Of a DNA stretch of 64,000 nt, positions 57,701-64,000 are shown piece after piece. The notes beneath the pieces are model-generated. The model worked only from the letters and a program-made list of their open reading frames with translations, was not told where the DNA came from and ran no database searches. The position numbers were made by a program, and so were the translations under genes. How positions within the stretch are numbered: position 1 is the stretch's first letter; every line of letters starts with the position of its first letter. The stretch comes from Symsagittifera roscoffensis (Eukaryota; Xenacoelomorpha; Acoela; Convolutidae): assembly GCF_963678635.1 (NCBI RefSeq), contig NC_087065.1, forward strand, positions 26,185,254 through 26,249,253, in the 5' to 3' direction.

Positions 57701-58960
57701 ATTAAGCTTTAAATCAATGCAATAGAAAGTAAATCAATTTTTGCAATAGAGCAAACTTCTGAACGAAAAATGGGCAATTTCGGGCATTTTTTATTTAAAA
57801 TGCCAATAGTTTCTGAAATGTCTCTTCTCCGCTCAAACTTTGGGGCGTTTTAATACCACGAATCAAGTGACATTTTGAATTTATTGGTACTTCCTGATTT
57901 GATTGAAACATAACTAACTTTTCTCATGCTCACTGATCACATCAGCTGCTCCCTGACTTTGCCGACGAGACATAGAAAGACCGACAATAGGTCAAAGTTG
58001 GGCCGAAAAAAATTTTGAGTCTGGAAATATGCAGTTTAAAAAAAGGGTCGTGGCCGAATTGGATTAAAGAGCTTTTGCCTTTCCAGACGTTTTTGTAACA
58101 TTTAGGCTAAGCATGATAGTTTTTAAAAAAAAATTATATAAATCAAGATACCAAATGACTCAAGTGATGTTGTTATACAAGTCGTAAACATACATTCAAG
58201 TCCATTTTCCGAATTGATACACTTGTTAGTCTAAAGCGTTTTCGAAAAAATTTAAAAATGTAGTACAATAGAGTAGTTTTTCGAAAAAAAAAATAACGCA
58301 ATTTTCGGGGAATTTTTTTAAAATTGCCAACAGTTTCTGAAATTTGTATTTTTATCTCAGAATTTAGTGCATTTTATTGTGATAAAACATTTGAGTAGTT
58401 TCTGGTTCCTGACTTTGCGTGAAATATGACGAACTTGAAGTTCTTCTAATGTTTGTAAAGCAAACCAGCTACAAAATTGCATGCATTTCAGTTTAAGCCC
58501 AGTGTTGTGCAACATTTTTATTTAAAAAATTGGAAAAATGAATGCATTAGAGTGATTTTTAGGAATTAAGTTTAGACAATTTTGGGGCAAATTTTCAGTT
58601 TCTGAAATGCTTCTTTTCCGCTCAAAATTTAACGCGTGTCAATTGGATTAATTAATTACCTCAACTTATGAAATTTTTTGTGGTTTATGCAAGCCTAACC
58701 TAAACTTTCTTCTTATGTCACCTGATCAAATCAGCTACAGAAGTTCAAGCATTTCAGTTTATGCCCAGTATTGTGCACAATTATGATTCAAAAAAATTCA
58801 TGCATTAAAGTGATTTTTGAAAAAATCAATCAGGAAATTTTGGGGCAGTCTTCTAAAAACTGCCAACTATTTCTGAAACGTTTTTTTTTTCTCAGCTCAA
58901 AATTTTACTTGTTTTTTTGGCTTAATGGCTTAAGCTTTTGAACTTCTTTTCACTTTACTT
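54750..58960 (+). repeat. Degenerate satellite of about 270-bp units (about 15 copies)
   Basis: A common unit recurs: CAGCTCAAAATTTAACGCG, then TTTTAATGTGATTAATC, then GGTTCCTGACTTTGCATG, AAACATACCTAACC, TTCAAGCATTTCAGTTTATG, CCCAGTATTGTGCAAC, ATTCAAAAAAATTAATGCAT, TAGAGTGATTTTTGG and AAAACTGCCAAC. Anchors occur near 54815, 55005, 55355, 55635, 55895, 56185, 56435, 56640, 56915, 57170, 57450, 57830, 58350, 58617 and 58893. Most spacings are 200-300 bp; larger gaps (57.8-58.6 kb) hold an insertion. Copies are strongly diverged, so the array is old. No coding capacity. Confidence 0.88.
58016..58427 (+). repeat. 410-bp recent duplication, copy 1
   Basis: Nearly identical to 63590-64000 in the same orientation, with only a handful of substitutions and small indels. 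Its first part, AGTCTGGAAATATGCAG ... TTTCCAGAC, is an inverted repeat enclosing GTCGTGGCCGAATTGG, which resembles the 5' half (A box) of a serine tRNA; no B box follows. The right end runs into a 270-bp unit. Confidence 0.93.
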
Positions 58961-59321
58961 TTGAGGCAACGGCAACTAAATTGGAATATTATTAAGTTTA
59001 GAAAATTATTAAGACTAATGCCGAATTCGTCAGCTCCGGTTATTCAGACAGTCACTTCTCGTACACAAATTGCGTCACAGGAATCTTTGGCTGTACTCCT
59101 CGGCTGGGTTTTTTCCGAATATCAAACTCCAGTTGCTCATTTTGCGCATTTAGTGTGAAGTTAACATCCAAACTTGTGAAGACAAAGACCCAGGGCGCGA
59201 CAAGGCCAGCAACTCATTTTGAAAATGAAATTATTTTTCCAATAAGAATTATAATAGATTTCTCCGCTTAACCTACTGTTAAAAATCGTTGCTTGTTACA
59301 ATTTGTCGCTTGTTACGAAAT
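58537..59321 (+). repeat. Large imperfect palindrome, left arm
   Basis: It matches the reverse complement of 59515-60655. Outer parts come from the 270-bp satellite; the inner part includes a stretch open for 65 codons (58961-59158). About 105 bp present in the right arm are missing here near 59257. Confidence 0.88.
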
Positions 59322-59577
59322 GCACTCAAGTTTTTTAGCAATTAGATTGTTATGGAAAGCCACGTTTTCATCAACAGCATCAACAGTTTAAGTTTGTAGC
59401 AGAGGTTGTCCGTTTTCATGCAAAAGAGTTATAATTTATTTTATTTTGAATCTCTGATATGTGTCTGTCTGCAGAATTGTTTTTTTCTTACCGTGAGGCG
59501 GCAATTGGTAACAAGCGACATTTCGTAACAGGTGACAAATTGCAACAAGCAACGATTTTTAACAGTAGGTTAAGCGG
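59264..59577. mobile_element. MITE-like inverted repeat at the palindrome centre
   Basis: Ends CCGCTTAACCTACTGTTAAA (59264 on) and its complement (to 59577) form TIRs of about 57 bp around a unique core of about 193 bp. There is no coding capacity. It could be a MITE, or simply the innermost part of the palindrome. Confidence 0.5.
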
Positions 59578-60655
59578 GAAAATCTAATTCGCGCAGTATC
59601 TCTATCGTTCCGAATGTAAGCAGAAATTGAGCCGACAAACATTGACTGACAAACAATCTTCGATCAATTATAATTCTTATTGGAAAAATAATTTCATTTT
59701 CAAAATGAGTTGCTGGCCTTGTCGAGCCCTGGGCCTTTGTCTTCACAAGTTTGGATGTTAACTTCACACTAAATGCGCAAAATGAGCAGCTGGAGTTTGA
59801 TATTCGGAAAAAAACCCAGCCGAGGAGTACAGCCAAAGAGTCCTGTGACGCAATTTGTGTACGAGAAGTGACTGCCTGAATAACCGGAGCTGACGGATTC
59901 GGCATTAGTCTTAGTAATTTTCGAAACTTATTCCAACTTAGTTGCCGTTGTCCCAAATGTAAAGTGAGAAGGTGAAAAGCAGTTCAAAAGGTTAAGCAAT
60001 TAATGAGATTGTTCCGGAATCAAAGCCTAAAAAATTAATGTAAGTTATCGCCATGGATCAGGATTGGTTAGTTTAAAATATTTTACAGTGATATTTATCA
60101 AGAATATAATTGGATAAATTAAATGTTGTTTTAAACTTGTTCCATTAAATTTTAACATCACGAAAGTCAAATTAGTACCATGCTTACAAATTATAAAGTG
60201 GGCAAAGTTAGTATAACCTTGCAGAACCTAAAATTTTACTACCTTTTTGTTGGACATTCTGATTAAAAAAACAAGAAAAAATTTTGAGCTGAGAAAAAAA
60301 CATTCAGAATTAGTTTGCAGTTTTTAGAAAACTGCCCCAAAATTGACTGATTGATTTTTTTCAAAAATCTTTTTTATGCATGAATTTTTTTGAATCATAA
60401 TTAAGCACAAGGCTGGGCATAAACTGAAATGCTTGAAATTCTGTAGCTGATTTGATCAGGTGGCATTAGAAGAATTTTTAGGTTAGGTTTATTTCAAGCA
60501 ACGTCAGGAACCACAAAAGTTGGGGTAATTATTTAATCCCATTGAAAAGCGTTAAATTTTGAGCTGAAAAGAAGCATTTCAGAAACTGAAAAATTGCCCA
60601 AAAATTGTCTAATTATAATTCCCAAAAATCACTATAATGCATTCATAAAATATCA
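59515..60655 (-). repeat. Large imperfect palindrome, right arm
   Basis: Inverted copy of 58537-59321, with about 245 extra bases near 60014-60262 starting TTCCGGAATCAAAGCC, words also found at 61239. The minus-strand frame at 59570-59956 (128 codons) is the counterpart of the left-arm open frame. No family is recognised. Confidence 0.88.
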
Positions 60656-61289
60656 AGAAACGTAACTATAAACTTTATCGAAGAGCGTTATTAAATTTAA
60701 TGCAAACGAAAACTTAATATGAATTGTCTAACTATTCTGAATTGTCGTTATCAACTACGCAAGAGAACGCTGGAAAAAAATTGATAACTAAGTTGAAAAT
60801 ATAGAAAATCAATTCTTTAGCATTTTTTACTGAAAACTATTGTCAAATATGGCTATGTACAAAAAAACTTCATGGCTTAACGAAAAATGTATCGCCCTTG
60901 TTAACTTACTCGTTCGCTTTATTTGCGCTTACTTGTACTAAAAAAACACTAAATGGTTGCAGGTTTTTCTTGAAGCTGAGAAAAACATATCGTTATTAGT
61001 GTTACCCTGCGTCGGGAAAAAAATTGTAGTCGGAGCAAAATGAAATTTTATTCCGACTAGATTTCCACAAAATTTGAAAAGTTTCGTTGCGTGAATTAAG
61101 TATTTCTTACTAGCTCAGTTAAAACTTAATAGCATGGTTCTAACAACAGTGGAAGCTGTGGCTGCGCACCGAGAAGCGAAGCCAGAAAATGGCAAAAATT
61201 AGCTTCTAAAAGGTAAAAGCAACGAAAAACATGCTATGTTCCGGAATCAAAGCCCCACCTCCACATTAGAAGTCTCACTTCCTAGCATT
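60656..61289. other. Non-genic stretch
   Basis: AT-rich sequence without coding or structural features that I can identify, apart from the TTCCGGAATCAAAGCC word at 61239. Confidence 0.5.
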
Positions 61290-61660
61290 GCCAAAACAAG
61301 GATATTTTAGTTATAAGAATGAGACATAATTCACAACTGTTCTGTTTTCTGAGTCATCATTCGACAGAAATCTGTTTTGAAATCTTTAGGTTGCCCTCTC
61401 AGGCCTACATTAATCATAAACTATTGGGCTACACTTTTGTGCATATGTTTGGCTTTAAAACATTTTATTATGATTATTTTTATGATAATTATTACGATTA
61501 TTGTGATTATTATCGTGATTAAGATTATGATTATCCTTATTATGATTATTTTTGCTAGGGTCTCATTTAACGCTGGAGTTACTAATTTAAAGTTAAATTT
61601 ACAAGTGTACTGAAGTGGAAGGTAATGCGTAGTTTTTAAAATGTCTCAAAATTTAAAATA
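61290..61660 (+). repeat. Tandem duplication with GATTAT microsatellite, copy 1
   Basis: It shares with 61760-62175 the order AAGAATGAGA, TGTTCTGTTTT, TTTAGG.T.CCCTCTCA, TACATTAATCATAA and CATATGTTTGGCT, then a run of GATTATTATGATT-type repeats (61468-61552), then TTAACTCTGGA-like sequence. The short open frames here are microsatellite artefacts. Confidence 0.85.
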
Positions 61661-61759
61661 TCATAAAAAAAAAGATATTAGTAGAATGGACGTCACACGT
61701 CCTAGTATATGCGCGACGGCTCCTTGGTAAAATTTGAACACTAGGAAATGAAAACTTCA

Positions 61760-62175
61760 AAACTACCGAAACAATGATGTTTTAATTATAAGAATGAGAT
61801 ATACTTCACAAATGTTCTGTTTTTTGAGGCATCTCTTTTCAGATTTTGTTTGAAAACTTTAGGATTCCCTCTCAAAACTACATTAATCATAATATATTGA
61901 GCTAAGCCTTTGTTCATATGTTTGGCTCTAAAAAAATTTATTATTATGATTATTATGATTGAGTTTTTTTTACTATTCTGATTATTTTGATTATAACGAT
62001 TATGATTATCATTGTTATCATGATTATGATGATTATTATGATTATGATTATGATGATTATAATGATAATTATTATTGCTAGTCTCAATTAACTCTGGAAT
62101 TACTAAATTAATATAAATTTTTCAAAAAGGTACTGATGCGGAAAAAAACACATAATTTTCAATATGTCTCAAAAT
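61760..62175 (+). repeat. Tandem duplication with GATTAT microsatellite, copy 2
   Basis: Partner of 61290-61660, about 470 bp downstream. Its GATTAT run (61930-62075) is longer, as expected for an unstable microsatellite. Confidence 0.85.
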
Positions 62176-62539
62176 ATCATTAAAAGGACATTTACCAAGT
62201 CATTAGCTAATTCATTTCAAAAAACTTAGTGCAAGTGAGGTTAAAACATTTTCGTTTGATTGAGTTGTCAATTTCAGAATTCGCCCGGGTGTTATGGAAA
62301 ATTGCACGAAAACAAAAAATGGAGCAAAAGGTCAAATACTTCTTCATTCTATGGCTAATTCCTCATTAGAAACGGGAAAGTTAGCTTATTTTGGAAAACA
62401 CCATTAGTTTGTTTTTTGGTAGAAACCTTAATCGCAGATTTGGCATCGAAGTTTTCGATAAAACCAAAAAAAAATTCTTTTAACAGAAAAACAGACTTTT
62501 GCTAAGTCAAACATTACTTTTTTTTACAAAATTTTCACT

Positions 62540-63240
62540 TTTGAACCCTTAAACTTAGAATCGGTCGGAAAGGTAATTTTTGAGAAAAATCGAAAAGTTT
62601 CCAAACAACGGTCATAGTTATAAATTTTGACTTCTCCAAAAGCCTCAACTTTCTAAAAATAAATTAGGGGGTAGCCCCCGTAGCAAGGAGGCTTCCCACA
62701 ACTTGTTGTTTTGATTAAACCCTTAAAAACTGGTTAGTTAGGTTACCTTTTGAGAAACGGCGAAAAGATTTGCCGCTTCCGCAGGATAAATTCTCGCATC
62801 GGTTCTTTCGATTGAACCCTTTATCTCAGATTTGATAGGGTAGTGCTTAAGAAAAATCAAGAAATTTTACAGGCCATTATCCCTATAAACGGATAAACCC
62901 GCTTTTAATGTGAGTCATCTCGCATCCTGTTGTTCCGATTAAACCCTTGATATCAGATTTTGCAGTGTAGTTTTTCAGAAGACAAAACATTCAAGAAACG
63001 GCTAAAAAGTAAAAAAAAAGAGTTTTCCGAAAGTCGGTAATGCATAAAAAAATGGAAATGCTGTGAAACTTTGTACAAACTGTTGTTTCGATTGTACTCA
63101 AAAATTCAGATTTGTTAGGGCAGTTTTTGAGAGAAATCAGAGCGTTTAAAAAAATGAATTGGTTGTAGCTATTAATGCAGGGGTAGCTTCTCACTACCCG
63201 TTCACTTCATTGAACCCAAAATCTCAGATTTGAGGAATTA
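62540..63240 (+). repeat. Degenerate tandem repeat (ATTGAACCCTT...CAGATTTG family)
   Basis: A motif of the form CGATTGAACCCTTTATCTCAG followed by ATTTGATAGGG.AGTTTTT recurs near 62541, 62714, 62811, 62937, 63091 and 63212, spaced 97-173 bp, with strong divergence. A single related copy lies at 37330-37385 in the lectin intron. The rest of 62176-63589 is AT-rich and without genes. Confidence 0.65.
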
Positions 63241-63589
63241 TTTTTCAGAAATGTCACAATACTTTTAAAAATCTGAAAAAAATCAAAAAAAAAACTTCCG
63301 AGGGTCCTAAATATTTGATTTGAAAATTTTGAGTGTAGGCGTTTTAGAAGTGCTTCCTTAACCCGGTAGTTTTCTAAAATATGGAAATCAAATCTAAAAT
63401 TCTGGCTTAAAAATCTCCGTAACAGAATTTTTCGAAGACTGCCGTAAGTGGGGTAGTGTGAAAAGAGACTAGGAGTTTATGCATGCAGACAGGGTTTGAT
63501 CCTTCGTTTTAGAAATTCGAAAAAGTAGTTTTGGAGACTTTTGAAAAATAGAAAAAAAATTTTTACTAACCAACTGACAGTCGGAAAAG

Positions 63590-64000
63590 AGTCTGGAAAT
63601 ATGCAGTTTAAAAAAAGGGTCGTGGCCGAATTGGATTAAAGAGCTTTTGCCTTTCCAGACGTTTTTGTAACATTTAGTCTAAGCATGATAGAGTTTTTAA
63701 AAAAAATTATATAAATCAAGATACCAAATGATTCAAGTGATGTTGTTATACAAGTCGTAAACCTACATTCAAGTCCATTTTCCGAATTGATACATTTGTT
63801 AGTCTAAAGCGTTTTCGAAAAAATTTAAAAATATAGTACAATAGAGTAGTTTTTCGAAAAAAAAACAATAACGCAATTTTCGGGGAATTTTTTTTTAAAA
63901 TTGCCACAGTTTCTGAAATTTGTATTTTTATCTCAGAATTTAGTGCGTTTTATTGTGATAAAACATTTGAGTAGTTTCTGGTTCCTGACTTTGCGTGAAA
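63590..64000 (+). repeat. 410-bp recent duplication, copy 2 (cut by the window end)
   Basis: Starts GAGTCTGGAAATATGCAG and follows 58016-58427 to the end of the window, so the true length of the duplication is unknown. Confidence 0.93.

Noticed and set aside
58040-58110. Functional serine tRNA
   Set aside because: Only the A-box half resembles a tRNA; no B box, anticodon arm or acceptor pairing follows.
58961-59158. Conserved open frame in both palindrome arms as a gene
   Set aside because: Similarity between the arms follows from the inversion itself; there is no recognised domain or start context, and the surroundings are satellite.
61319-61613. Two open frames rich in Ile, Tyr and Asp
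   Set aside because: They are translations of the GATTAT microsatellite.

Overview
This is a 64 kb window of an AT-rich nuclear genome from an invertebrate animal. The evidence is a spliced C-type lectin gene with GT/AG junctions, a U1 snRNA gene, CR1-type and Ty3/gypsy-type retroelements, MITE-like inverted repeats and degenerate satellites. Nothing prokaryotic is present. I cannot name the species. Most apparent reading frames are shadows of repeats or fragments of decayed transposons.

Layout. 1-467: a CpG-rich 22-bp satellite cut by the window edge. 468-4390: non-genic, with one old direct duplication. 4391-9773: a 5.4-kb element with 199-bp terminal inverted repeats, TG...CA ends and a 5-bp target duplication, carrying gypsy-type gag and integrase remnants. 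9774-12495: non-genic. 12496-17962: a tandem duplication whose second copy holds five near-identical 541-bp units, each containing a broken LINE reverse-transcriptase fragment on the minus strand. About 17970-22800: a minus-strand CR1-like LINE with SGNH-esterase, PHD-like and coiled-coil/RRM-like segments, then endonuclease and reverse transcriptase, with frameshifts. 23.6-24.7 kb: palindromic AT repeats. 25082-25245: U1 snRNA, minus strand.

The one likely host protein gene is a secreted C-type lectin of 193 residues. Exon 1 (signal peptide and start of the lectin fold) ends at 29476, and exon 2 (rest of the fold) starts at 53986. The splice phases fit exactly and the joined protein has all six cysteines of a long-form C-type lectin domain. 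The implied intron is 24.5 kb and is largely filled by mobile DNA: an old LTR element (29632-35408), a 1.6-kb TIR element between 187-bp direct repeats (39075-41090), a plus-strand gypsy remnant (about 41890-46545) and a minus-strand gypsy-like element with an env-like region (about 48300-53945) that stops some 40 bp before the splice acceptor.

Downstream of the lectin are an array of about 15 degenerate units of roughly 270 bp (54.75-58.96 kb), a large imperfect palindrome centred near 59.4 kb, smaller tandem duplications and a recent 410-bp duplication (58.02 and 63.59 kb). The autonomous elements all look defective. The items most worth follow-up are the TIR element with retroelement cargo, the transposon-filled lectin intron, and the 541-bp array.
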